The position numbers and the translations under genes are program-made. Positions 1-5,896 of a stretch of DNA of 9,978 nucleotides are shown piece by piece. This stretch comes from Actinomycetes bacterium (lineage in GTDB: Bacteria; Actinomycetota; Actinomycetes; Actinomycetales; Demequinaceae). Where the stretch lies: assembly GCA_023442845.1 (NCBI GenBank), contig JAEZXC010000062.1:1-9978 (forward strand), read 5' to 3'. Below the pieces are notes generated by a model. The model did not search any database, was not told the origin of the DNA, and saw only the letters and a list, made by a program, of their open reading frames with translations. Every line of letters starts with the position of its first letter. Position 1 is the first letter of the stretch.

Positions 1-830
1 AGGTCGACCTTGAGGTGGCCGTACATCTTGCCTTCGTACTCAGCCGCGATATCCGCGATCGGCTTGCCCGTGAACGCGGAGTAGATGGTGAGCAGGTTCG
101 AGATTCCCGGCTTCTTTTCTGGGTCAAATGCAATGACCGTGTCGGTGTCGGTAACAGCAGACTTAATGCGCTTCGCAATCGTCTTCGGGTCATCGAGGAT
201 GTCAATGATGCCTGCGGGGCTCGATGCGGACTTCGACATCTTCGCGGTCGGATCCTGAAGGTCGTAAATCTTGGCGACCTCCTTGACGATGTGCGGCTCA
301 GGCACCACGGCGGCGCCATCACCGAGACGTGAGTTGAGGCGCTGGGCAAGGGTGCGCGACAACTCGAGGTGCTGGCGCTGATCCTCGCCGACCGGCACCA
401 CATGGGTGTCGTACAGGAGAATGTCGGCCGCCATGAGGATCGGGTACGTGAACAGACCCACGTTGGTGCCGGACTCGCCCACCTTTGCCGACTTGTCCTT
501 GAACTGCGTCATACGGGCGGCCTCGCCCATGCCGGTGAAAGTGGCGAGGATCCACGCGAGTTCGGCGTGCTGCGCCACGTGCGACTGCACAAAGAGAACC
601 GAACGTGCGGGATCCACCCCTGCCGCAAGGTACTGCGCCGCCGTGACGCGCGTTCGCCGCGCAAGCTCGACCGGGTCGGGGGCCACGGTGAGCGCGTGAA
701 GGTCAACAACGCAGTAGATCGCGTCATGCGTGTCTTGGAGAGCGACCCACTGAGTCAGCGCACCCAAGTAGTTACCGAGGTGGAGAGAGCCCGATGTCGG
801 CTGCATGCCCGAGAAAACGCGCTGAGTCAT
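1..830 (-). CDS. trpS: Tryptophanyl-tRNA synthetase, C-terminus cut by window edge
   Basis: Class I aminoacyl-tRNA synthetase that charges tRNA-Trp with tryptophan, using ATP, in the cytoplasm. About 276 residues are visible from an ATG at 830; the last 55-65 residues of a usual 330-340 lie beyond the left edge. The N-terminus begins MTQRVFSGMQPTSGSLHLGN, the TrpRS opening with the HIGH-equivalent HLGN at residues 17-20. The TrpRS-typical stretch VPVGEDQRQHLE lies mid-protein, and a perfect KMSKS loop is at residues 197-201 (bases 228-242). All ATP-binding elements seen are intact. It lies 67 bases downstream of tatB on the same strand, so it may be reached by readthrough or have its own promoter. 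The 831-897 gap shows no convincing terminator, promoter or Shine-Dalgarno. The family is certain; the start is likely because it matches the family N-terminus exactly. Confidence 0.96.
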   Translation of the reverse strand, partial: MTQRVFSGMQPTSGSLHLGNYLGALTQWVALQDTHDAIYCVVDLHALTVAPDPVELARRTRVTAAQYLAAGVDPARSVLFVQSHVAQHAELAWILATFTGMGEAARMTQFKDKSAKVGESGTNVGLFTYPILMAADILLYDTHVVPVGEDQRQHLELSRTLAQRLNSRLGDGAAVVPEPHIVKEVAKIYDLQDPTAKMSKSASSPAGIIDILDDPKTIAKRIKSAVTDTDTVIAFDPEKKPGISNLLTIYSAFTGKPIADIAAEYEGKMYGHLKVD

Positions 831-897
831 GGGGTCATTGTTCCAAACTCTCAGGGCACCGCGTTCCTCGCACGCTCGCGGTAGGCGTGGCCGACGC

Positions 898-1299
898 TCA
901 GGTTGCCTCAGGATCAAAGGGCGCGCCGTCAGCCAAGCCCACCGTCTCGACCGGCAGCGACGACCTGCGCTCGCGACGGGTGCCCAACACCCCGGTACCG
1001 GCGTTGCCCGACGCTACTGCGGCAACAGATGCGGTGCCGATGGTGGGCGTCGCGTCGTCGTCAAACAGCGCGTCACGCACGATGCGCCGAGGATCGTACT
1101 GGCGGGGGTCGAGCGCGTCCCAATTGACGTCATCGCCCCATTCTTCACGGAGCGCCTGCTGGCCGTCGGCGACGATGCCACGCACCCGGCGCACGAGTGA
1201 ACGCAACCCCCGCACATATTCGGGCAACCTCTCCGGACCCACCAAGATCACCGCGAGCACCGCAATGATGAGGAACTCGGCTCCGTTGATGTCGATCAC
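898..1299 (-). CDS. tatB: Sec-independent (twin-arginine) translocase protein TatB
   Basis: Single-span membrane subunit of the Tat translocase, which with TatC forms the receptor for folded proteins carrying twin-arginine signals. Translation from the GTG at 1299 gives 133 residues beginning V(M)IDINGAEFLIIAVLAV, the usual TatA/B start. The membrane helix is at about residues 8-20, followed by the hinge GPERLP (21-26) and an amphipathic basic helix (about 27-50). A conserved-looking segment, LDPRQYDPRRIVRDAL, lies mid-protein, and the C-terminal third is low in predicted order. The frame stays open upstream to a further start at 1395, but that would overlap the htrA end and add residues unlike TatB, so GTG 1299 is preferred. 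The start lies 4 bases after the htrA stop (AGGGG just before GTG), implying translational coupling. TatB rather than TatA is supported by the E in the GPERLP hinge, the long tail and the operon position, which matches Rv1224. Confidence 0.9.
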   Translation of the reverse strand: MIDINGAEFLIIAVLAVILVGPERLPEYVRGLRSLVRRVRGIVADGQQALREEWGDDVNWDALDPRQYDPRRIVRDALFDDDATPTIGTASVAAVASGNAGTGVLGTRRERRSSLPVETVGLADGAPFDPEAT

Positions 1300-1303
1300 G
1301 CCC

Positions 1304-2686
1304 CTATTGTGACGGGTCGTCGCCCGAACCGTCATCCAGGGTGCCGTCCGCGAAGTCGAGGTCACCAAGCACACCGAGCGTGACGTCGAAGTCAAGCTCC
1401 TTGCCGTCCCGGTCCACGGTGAAGGTCATCGTGTCTCCAGGCGCGTTCGAGCGGATGATGACAATCGCGGTATTTGACTCCGCAACCGGGACGCCATCGA
1501 TGCGAATAATGACGTCACCCTCCTGCATCCCGGCAACATCCGCAGGGGAACCGGGAACGATGCCGACTCCGCCATTGCTGAACTGCGAGGAATCAGCGAT
1601 GCGCACGCCACGGCCTAGGTACGTGCGGTCGAGTTGAGCGCCGATGGCGGGCACTTGGGCGCTTCCAGTAGCGATGAGCTCCTCGGCAACGCGGCGCGCC
1701 TGGTTGGACGGGATCGCGAAACCGAGGCCAACCGATCCCGCCCCGCTGATGCGCGTCGCCCCGGGCAAGGCCGCGATGGCGCTGTTGATGCCGATGACTT
1801 CCGCCTTCATGTTGAGAAGAGGGCCACCGGAGTTGCCGGGGTTGATGGCAGCGTCAGTCTGAATCGCCGCCATGTACGCCGGGGTTCCGTCCGCCTGACC
1901 CGTGGTGACAGGGCGGTTGACAGCAGAGACGATGCCCGATGTGACGGTCGCGTCAAGACCCAAAGGCGACCCAACAGCTACCACCTGCTCGCCCACCACC
2001 ATCGCGTCCGAGTCGCCAAGTACAAGCGGCGTTAGTCCAGTCGCGTCGACCTTGATTACGGCAAGGTCGTAATCGGGCGAGCTGCCAATGACCGTGGCAG
2101 ACCGCACTTCGCCGTCGCTGAAGAGCACTCTGTCAATCGAATCGGCGCCCTCGACGACGTGGTGGTTGGTGAGAATGTAGCCGTCCTCACGAATGATGAG
2201 CCCCGAACCGGTCGAGGCGCCGCTCTCGGTGGCCGTCTGGATCTGCACAACTGACGGCAGCACGGCCTCGGCAACCGCCGGGATCGATCCCTCTACGGGG
2301 GCATCGTCACCTGAGCTCACCGACACAGGCAGCGTGACGGGCTGGCCGCCGTTGCTGTCTGCGGGGCCCCACTCTTGCCACGCCGCCGCACCTCCGACGC
2401 CGCCGGCAAGACCGAGCACGAGCGACATCCCAGCAATTGCGGCGACCGTACGCGCGCGGGGGCGCGGATGCACGGGGGGACGGGGCAACGGCGAAGGCAC
2501 GATGTATTCGGCCTCGGCGTCGTCCGATGGTGCTGGCGGGCCAAAAAGGTCTTCCAGCGACCCTGGCCGGGGCTCCGGCACCGTCGTCGACACCTCGTCA
2601 GGCGCCTGAGCATCGACGTCAGTCTGAACGGGCCCAGCGTCACCAGACGGGCGCAGTGGTTCCTCGGGGGACGCGAATTGTGACAT
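1304..2686 (-). CDS. htrA: HtrA/DegP-type membrane-anchored serine protease with PDZ domain
   Basis: Trypsin-fold (S1C) protease that degrades or refolds damaged proteins on the outer face of the membrane. It has 460 residues in this order: a cytoplasmic acidic and proline-rich tail (1-78), one membrane helix (about 79-103), a linker, a protease domain (about 135-340) and a PDZ domain (about 345-440). The catalytic triad is visible as His176 in TNHHV, Asp207 in DYDLAV and Ser286 in GNSGGP. The PDZ core is GIVPGSPADVAGMQEGDVI. The ATG at 2686 has AGGAG 5 bases upstream, and that site overlaps the TAG stop of the anti-sigma gene, so the two are probably translationally coupled. The position between the anti-sigma factor and tatB matches Rv1223 of M. 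tuberculosis, where HtrA belongs to the SigE envelope-stress response. Whether it cleaves the neighbouring anti-sigma factor is inference only. The N-terminal tail is poorly conserved in type and has no function I can assign. Confidence 0.95.
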   Translation of the reverse strand: MSQFASPEEPLRPSGDAGPVQTDVDAQAPDEVSTTVPEPRPGSLEDLFGPPAPSDDAEAEYIVPSPLPRPPVHPRPRARTVAAIAGMSLVLGLAGGVGGAAAWQEWGPADSNGGQPVTLPVSVSSGDDAPVEGSIPAVAEAVLPSVVQIQTATESGASTGSGLIIREDGYILTNHHVVEGADSIDRVLFSDGEVRSATVIGSSPDYDLAVIKVDATGLTPLVLGDSDAMVVGEQVVAVGSPLGLDATVTSGIVSAVNRPVTTGQADGTPAYMAAIQTDAAINPGNSGGPLLNMKAEVIGINSAIAALPGATRISGAGSVGLGFAIPSNQARRVAEELIATGSAQVPAIGAQLDRTYLGRGVRIADSSQFSNGGVGIVPGSPADVAGMQEGDVIIRIDGVPVAESNTAIVIIRSNAPGDTMTFTVDRDGKELDFDVTLGVLGDLDFADGTLDDGSGDDPSQ

Positions 2687-2694
2687 GCCTACTC

Positions 2695-3534
2695 CTAGTC
2701 CAACAGTGCGTCGGCGAGCGCCTCAAAGCCACCGGAGACGCGCTCCACGAAGCCTGGCTCGTCCACTGACGGAAACTCTTCGGCGACACCCGTGAGTTCC
2801 GCAAGCGCGCATTCGCACGACAACGCAATAACGACATCGCCTGTCTGCCACACAACCGACGACGTCGCGCCGTCACTCAGCACGTACAGTTGCTCGCCGC
2901 TTACCTCTGCGACAGGAAGCTCGTTGACAAGGTCATCATTGAGTTGACCATGTTGCTCGACAACGGTGATGTCGGTCATGCCAGAAAGGATCCGCGCAAC
3001 AAGCACCTGCTGGCCATTGCGGCGCTGCACCACTTGCGCATCAACGGGGATCAAGTGCGATGACGCAAAGTCGGGGTGAATCCACGAGCGCAACTCGCCG
3101 CCGCGCATGCCCTGCGTGTCGACGTATGCGACGGGGACAGCGGAGTCTCGCGGCTGGGCAAACTCGAGGCCCACCTGGTCCGGTTTTCCGGCCTGCCACG
3201 CGGCCGTAACAGCGGCGGATGCAAGCAGCAAGACGGCCGACGCCGCAATAACAAGCGGGGCACGTCGCCTTCTGCGGACGACGCGGGCCTTACGGATATC
3301 TTCGTGGGCCGCTATCTCTGCGATGCGGTCGCGGTCGAGCAGGCGCTGTGCAAAGCGCATGTCGATGCCTGCTTGGGAGCTGTTGAGGGCGTCACGTGCG
3401 GCACGCAGCTCGTGGAAGCGCGCAGCGCATTCCTCACACTCACCCAAGTGCGCCATCGCCGCATAGGCACGATCGCCGCGGAGCCTGCCGTCGAGCAAGT
3501 CGTGGACTGCGTCACCCAGGTGCCGAGTTTTCAC
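2695..3534 (-). CDS. rseA: Transmembrane zinc anti-sigma factor for SigE (RseA position)
   Basis: Predicted to bind and hold inactive the ECF sigma factor encoded just upstream. It has 279 residues. The N-terminal zinc anti-sigma (ZAS) signature is H29-x3-C33-x2-C36, within HLGECEEC. A basic stop (RRRRR, 87-91) precedes one membrane helix (about 92-113), leaving about 165 residues outside the cell. That outer part contains a CEC pair (C240, C242) and a segment ending in VVWQTGDVVIAL that loosely recalls RseB/LolA-like sensor domains; I cannot confirm this without a profile search. The start is GTG, whose bases overlap the sigE stop in a 4-base GTGA junction, a strong sign of stoichiometric co-translation. 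The gene order matches Rv1222, but from memory that protein is much shorter, so the outer domain here is a real difference. Release could be by zinc-site oxidation, proteolysis or phosphorylation; the sequence does not decide. Confidence 0.88.
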   Translation of the reverse strand: MKTRHLGDAVHDLLDGRLRGDRAYAAMAHLGECEECAARFHELRAARDALNSSQAGIDMRFAQRLLDRDRIAEIAAHEDIRKARVVRRRRRAPLVIAASAVLLLASAAVTAAWQAGKPDQVGLEFAQPRDSAVPVAYVDTQGMRGGELRSWIHPDFASSHLIPVDAQVVQRRNGQQVLVARILSGMTDITVVEQHGQLNDDLVNELPVAEVSGEQLYVLSDGATSSVVWQTGDVVIALSCECALAELTGVAEEFPSVDEPGFVERVSGGFEALADALLD

Positions 3535-4106
3535 AGCCCGCCTCGTGTGGGCGCGTGATGGGCAAGTGACTCGCGCAAACGCGCACGGGCGCGCGACAGA
3601 CGTGAACGGACGGTCCCGAGCTTGATGCCGAGCGTCGTGGCGATCTCCTCGTAGGACAGTCCCTCGATGTCGCTCAGCACAACAGCGGCACGGTACTCCG
3701 GGGGCAGATCTGCGAGCGCCTCGATGATGTCCGCACCAAGGTGCGACATATCAAAGGCGTCCTCCGGCTGACCGGATCGCTCTTCACGGTCGAAGCTGTC
3801 AGATGTCGCAACCCCAGCGTCGTCATCCGCCATGAAATCGAAGCGAATGCGCGCTTTGCGGCGCATGCGATCTAAGAAGAGGTTGGTGGTGATGCGGTGC
3901 AGCCAGCCCTCAAAAGTGCCGGGTTTGTACTGCGACAGCGAATTAAAGACGCGGACGAAGACGTCCTGAGTGAGGTCCTCGGCATCATGCTGGTTACCAG
4001 TGAGGTGGTAGGCCAAGCGGTACACGCGCGACGCGTGCTGCTCAACGATGTTCTGCCACGTCAGATCCTGAACGGATTCGGCGGTCGGCGCCGGTGTGGT
4101 GCTCAT
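3531..4106 (-). CDS. sigE: ECF RNA polymerase sigma factor, SigE type
   Basis: Group 4 (extracytoplasmic function) sigma factor that directs RNA polymerase to stress promoters. It has 191 residues with only regions 2 and 4. Region 2 is at about 18-88, including the core-binding and -10 stretch DAEDLTQDVFVRVF (41-54) and FEGWLHRITTNLFLDRMRR. The linker (about 90-125) is acidic and contains DDD. Region 4 is at about 128-180, with the -35-reading helix-turn-helix LSYEEIATTLGIKLGTVRSR (150-169). The ATG at 4106 is preceded by a strong AAGGAGG (bases 4114-4120) at 7-8 bases. It heads a sigma / anti-sigma / htrA / tatB operon and is divergent from an O-methyltransferase, the same layout as Rv1220c-Rv1224. 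A GGGAAC-N17-CGTT element upstream suggests it activates itself. The ECF class is certain; equivalence to mycobacterial SigE rests on synteny and region 2/4 resemblance. Confidence 0.95.
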   Translation of the reverse strand: MSTTPAPTAESVQDLTWQNIVEQHASRVYRLAYHLTGNQHDAEDLTQDVFVRVFNSLSQYKPGTFEGWLHRITTNLFLDRMRRKARIRFDFMADDDAGVATSDSFDREERSGQPEDAFDMSHLGADIIEALADLPPEYRAAVVLSDIEGLSYEEIATTLGIKLGTVRSRLSRARARLRESLAHHAPTRGGL

Positions 4107-4113
4107 GCGTCGG

Positions 4114-4120
4114 CCTCCTT
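4114..4120 (-). promoter_or_regulatory. Shine-Dalgarno of sigE
   Basis: On the minus strand this reads AAGGAGG, a near-perfect anti-16S match, 7 bases before the sigE ATG at 4106. It is the strongest ribosome binding site of the operon. The downstream genes rely on overlaps (GTGA, TAGGAG) instead, which fits translation entering at sigE. Confidence 0.85.
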
Positions 4121-4131
4121 CACGTGTCGGT

Positions 4132-4158
4132 AACGACCTGTTGCTCCTCTATGTTCCC
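4132..4158 (-). promoter_or_regulatory. Probable ECF (SigE-type) autoregulated promoter of sigE
   Basis: Read on the minus strand, GGGAAC (4158-4153) is followed by a 17-base spacer and CGTT (4135-4132). This matches the -35 GGAAC and -10 GTT pattern described for actinobacterial SigE/SigH-class and other ECF promoters. Transcription would begin near 4124-4126, leaving a leader of roughly 20 bases that still contains the AAGGAGG site. I infer positive autoregulation of the sigma operon. The sequence match is direct; use by this particular sigma factor is inferred. Confidence 0.72.
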
Positions 4159-4171
4159 ATGCGCGAGCCAT

Positions 4172-4201
4172 ACGACACCTCGAATGTGGTGCAGATAGCA
4201 T
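4172..4201 (+). promoter_or_regulatory. Possible housekeeping promoter of the O-methyltransferase
   Basis: ACGACA (4172-4177, four of six bases matching TTGACA), an 18-base spacer and TAGCAT (4196-4201, four of six matching TATAAT) precede the methyltransferase ATG by 16 bases. The AGGAGG ribosome binding site is at 4208-4213. The match is weak in both boxes, so this is only a candidate. It does not overlap the ECF promoter of sigE on the other strand. Confidence 0.35.
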
Positions 4202-4217
4202 CACACCAGGAGGTCTC

Positions 4218-4850
4218 ATGAGCATCGATGCGGCAATAGCGGCATTTGCGGACGACTTCATTCGCGAAGACGACGCCTTGCTTGCGGCGCGCGATGCGGC
4301 TGACCAGTTTGGAGTGGAGTCGCTTTCTGCGGCGACGTGTGCGTGCATCGGCACGCTTGCGGCGGCGGTCCGCGCGCGCAACCTTGTTGAGATCGGTACG
4401 GGCGTCGGCGTGTCCGGACTGTATTTGTTGCGCGCGATGGAGCCGGGTGGCGTTCTCACCACGATTGACGTGGAAGCCGAGCACCACAAAGCGGCGCGCA
4501 CCGTGTTCGCATCGGGAGGTTTCCCGCCGGAGCGCACGCGCCTCATCACGGGTCGAGCTCTTGACGTGCTTCCGCGCCTCACCGATGGCGGCTACGACGT
4601 TGTCCTCATCGACGGCCGACGCTCAGAGTTTGCGGGATACATGGAACACGCATTGCGCATTACGCGACCTGGTGGACTCGTCGTCATGGCACACGCCCTC
4701 GCGCGGGGCCGCGTGGCAGATCCCGCTCAGCGTGATCCGGAAACGACAGCGGTGCGTGAGGCGTTGCGAATCGTGCGTCATCGAGACGACGTACGGGCAA
4801 GTTTGCTCACCGTTGGCGACGGTGTCCTCACCGTCATGACCGCAAATTAG
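4218..4850 (+). CDS. SAM-dependent O-methyltransferase, Rv1220c type
   Basis: Rossmann-fold class I methyltransferase of the small-molecule O-methyltransferase (methyltransferase_3) group; the substrate is unknown. It has 210 residues. The SAM-binding motif I is LVEIGTGVGVSG (56-67), the acidic end of strand 2 is D84 in TTIDVE, and the later core is DVVLIDGRR (127-135) and RPGGLVVMAHAL (150-161). The usual metal-binding residues of the catechol/caffeoyl-CoA subgroup, DADK and DN, are replaced by DGRR and AH, so catalysis is probably metal-independent or altered. As I recall it, Rv1220c also lacks the DN pair. The ATG has AGGAGG four bases upstream. The gene is divergent from sigE with a 111-base spacer and ends 9 bases from the convergent DUF3117 gene. 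Its conserved place beside sigE suggests a shared envelope-stress theme, but nothing shows what it methylates. Confidence 0.85.
   Translation: MSIDAAIAAFADDFIREDDALLAARDAADQFGVESLSAATCACIGTLAAAVRARNLVEIGTGVGVSGLYLLRAMEPGGVLTTIDVEAEHHKAARTVFASGGFPPERTRLITGRALDVLPRLTDGGYDVVLIDGRRSEFAGYMEHALRITRPGGLVVMAHALARGRVADPAQRDPETTAVREALRIVRHRDDVRASLLTVGDGVLTVMTAN
4818..4835. repeat. Perfect 7-bp hairpin inside the 3' end of the methyltransferase gene
   Basis: GACGGTG (4818-4824), loop TCCT and CACCGTC (4829-4835) form a perfect stem. It lies in the coding codons just before the methyltransferase stop and about 25 bases past the stop of the opposing DUF3117 gene. There is no T-rich tract on either side, so it is not a canonical intrinsic terminator. 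It could act as a bidirectional structure between convergent genes, or be chance in GC-rich DNA. Confidence 0.35.
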
Positions 4851-4859
4851 CGCAGGGCG

Positions 4860-5030
4860 TTACTGAGGAAGCGCGCCGAGAAGGGCGTCGCCCAGTTCCT
4901 TCACCTCGTCCGCGTTGATTTCCACGACGAGGCGGCCGCCGCCCTCAAGGGGTACGCGCATCACATAGCCGCGACCCTCCTTCACGACCTCCATGGGGCC
5001 GTCACCGGTACGGGGCTTCATAGCAGCCAT
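4860..5030 (-). CDS. DUF3117 family micro-protein
   Basis: Small gene of 56 residues. It begins MAAMKPRTGDGPMEVVKEGR, continues with a GYVMRVPLEGGGRLVVEIN core and ends in GDALLGALPQ. This is the nearly invariant actinobacterial DUF3117 family (Rv1211 in M. tuberculosis as I recall). Function is unknown to me. The basic N-terminus, the short beta-rich middle with VMRVPLEGGGRLVVE and the acidic C-terminal helix suggest a compact soluble fold. The start has AAGGAG (5040-5045) with a 9-base spacing. It lies downstream of the LOG-family gene on the same strand with a 103-base gap that contains a plausible promoter, and it is convergent with the methyltransferase (9-base gap). Family assignment is confident because the conserved residues run through nearly the whole protein. 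Confidence 0.93.
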   Translation of the reverse strand: MAAMKPRTGDGPMEVVKEGRGYVMRVPLEGGGRLVVEINADEVKELGDALLGALPQ

Positions 5031-5058
5031 GCTGGAGAACTCCTTGTGCCGAATGAGT

Positions 5059-5074
5059 GGCGCTCCCTGGCGCC
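5059..5074. repeat. Small inverted repeat in the DUF3117 leader
   Basis: GGCGC (5059-5063), six-base loop and GCGCC (5070-5074) form a short stem between the candidate -10 box and the ribosome binding site of the DUF3117 gene. It could be a leader hairpin or a weak stop for transcription arriving from the LOG gene. No T-tract follows on the minus strand, so a terminator is not supported. Confidence 0.3.
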
Positions 5075-5080
5075 TCCCCT

Positions 5081-5110
5081 ATTCTACGTGACGCTCTCGC
5101 GTGATGACAG
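5081..5110 (-). promoter_or_regulatory. Probable housekeeping promoter of the DUF3117 gene
   Basis: On the minus strand, CTGTCA (5110-5105, four of six matching TTGACA), an 18-base spacer and TAGAAT (5086-5081, five of six matching TATAAT) lie upstream of the DUF3117 start at 5030. The start of transcription would be near 5074, giving a leader of about 45 bases. This would let the micro-protein be expressed apart from the dapE/LOG transcript. Confidence 0.55.
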
Positions 5111-5133
5111 CCGCGCAAGTTCTGCGCTCGCGC

Positions 5134-5871
5134 TCAGTCCCGAGGCGGTACGGGCGCGAGTTCCGCTTGAACGTGCTCGACTGCCTCATCAACGTCGTCA
5201 GTGACGATGACGAGATCAAGGTCGGTAGGCGAGATCATGCCCCCGGCCGCCGCTGAATCACGGAGCCAGGCGACGAGTCCGTCCCAGTACTCGTGGCCAA
5301 ACAACACGACTGGGAACCGCGTGATGGTGCGCGTCTGCACGAGGGTGAGCGCCTCAAACAACTCGTCGAACGTGCCAAACCCACCCGGAAGCACGATGAA
5401 TCCTTGCGCATACTTGACGAACATCGTCTTGCGCGCAAAGAAGTAGCGGAACTCGAGTCCAAGGTTGACGTACTCGTTGAGGCCCTGCTCGAAAGGCAGT
5501 TCAATACCAAGGCCCACGGACACCCCGCCCGCTTCATGCGCACCCTTATTGGCCGCTTCCATGACGCCAGGGCCGCCGCCGGTGATGACGGCAAACTCCG
5601 CTTCGACCAACTTCGTTGCGATCTCAACAGCCGCCTCGTACTCCCAGCTTCCGGGCTTGGACCGCGCCGAACCGAACACCGAGATGGCCCGCCCCAGCTC
5701 CGCGAGCGCACCGAAACCCTCGACGAACTCGGACTGGATGCGCAGCACACGCCACGGGTCTTCGTGAAGCCAATGGTGACCCTGGTGCGGTTGCAGGAGC
5801 CGGCCCGACGTTGTGGTGGACGGCACATTCTTGCCACGCAAGAGCACGGGGCCGCGACGGTAGTCACGCAT
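5134..5871 (-). CDS. LOG-family (TIGR00730) Rossmann-fold protein, possible cytokinin riboside phosphoribohydrolase
   Basis: Rossmann-like protein of the LOG / 'lysine decarboxylase-like' family; characterised members remove ribose 5-phosphate from nucleotides such as cytokinin or purine monophosphates. It has 245 residues. The fold starts at about residue 62 (AISVFGSAR, 62-70). The family signatures GGGPGVMEAANKGA (98-111) and PGGFGTFDE (162-170), plus FARKTMF (145-151), are intact, so the active site looks complete. About 60 residues precede the fold, including HHWLHEDPWRVLRIQSEFVEGF, as in the longer actinobacterial subgroup (Rv1205 and relatives). The start at 5871 is chosen because AGGAGG lies 4 bases upstream; an in-frame GTG at 5907 has no such site and would overlap dapE. 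It follows dapE by 25 bases, so it is probably co-transcribed. The true substrate here is unknown, and lysine decarboxylation is not supported despite the old family name. Confidence 0.9.
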   Translation of the reverse strand: MRDYRRGPVLLRGKNVPSTTTSGRLLQPHQGHHWLHEDPWRVLRIQSEFVEGFGALAELGRAISVFGSARSKPGSWEYEAAVEIATKLVEAEFAVITGGGPGVMEAANKGAHEAGGVSVGLGIELPFEQGLNEYVNLGLEFRYFFARKTMFVKYAQGFIVLPGGFGTFDELFEALTLVQTRTITRFPVVLFGHEYWDGLVAWLRDSAAAGGMISPTDLDLVIVTDDVDEAVEHVQAELAPVPPRD

Positions 5872-5875
5872 TTTT

Positions 5876-5881
5876 CCTCCT
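5876..5881 (-). promoter_or_regulatory. Shine-Dalgarno that fixes the LOG-family start
   Basis: AGGAGG on the minus strand, 4 bases before the ATG at 5871. It decides between this ATG and an in-frame start at 5907 that lies inside the dapE 3' end. Confidence 0.85.
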
Positions 5882-5896
5882 CGAGAGGCCGTGGCG

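Noticed and set aside
831..868. GGAAC boxes upstream of trpS as a SigE-type promoter
   Set aside because: On the minus strand two GGAAC copies occur, but the spacing to any GTT or CGTT is 14 or 20 bases, and the second -10 would fall inside trpS.
369..884. Open frame of 171 codons on the plus strand across trpS
   Set aside because: It lies wholly antisense to an intact trpS frame, has no ribosome binding site or recognisable domain, and is explained by GC-rich codon bias.
1300..1395. Upstream start at 1395 for tatB
   Set aside because: The extra 32 residues overlap htrA and do not resemble TatB; the GTG at 1299 gives the family N-terminus.
4883..4893. GGGCGTCGCCC palindrome near the DUF3117 3' end
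   Set aside because: The stem is only four pairs with a three-base loop, inside codons, with no T-tract; probably chance.
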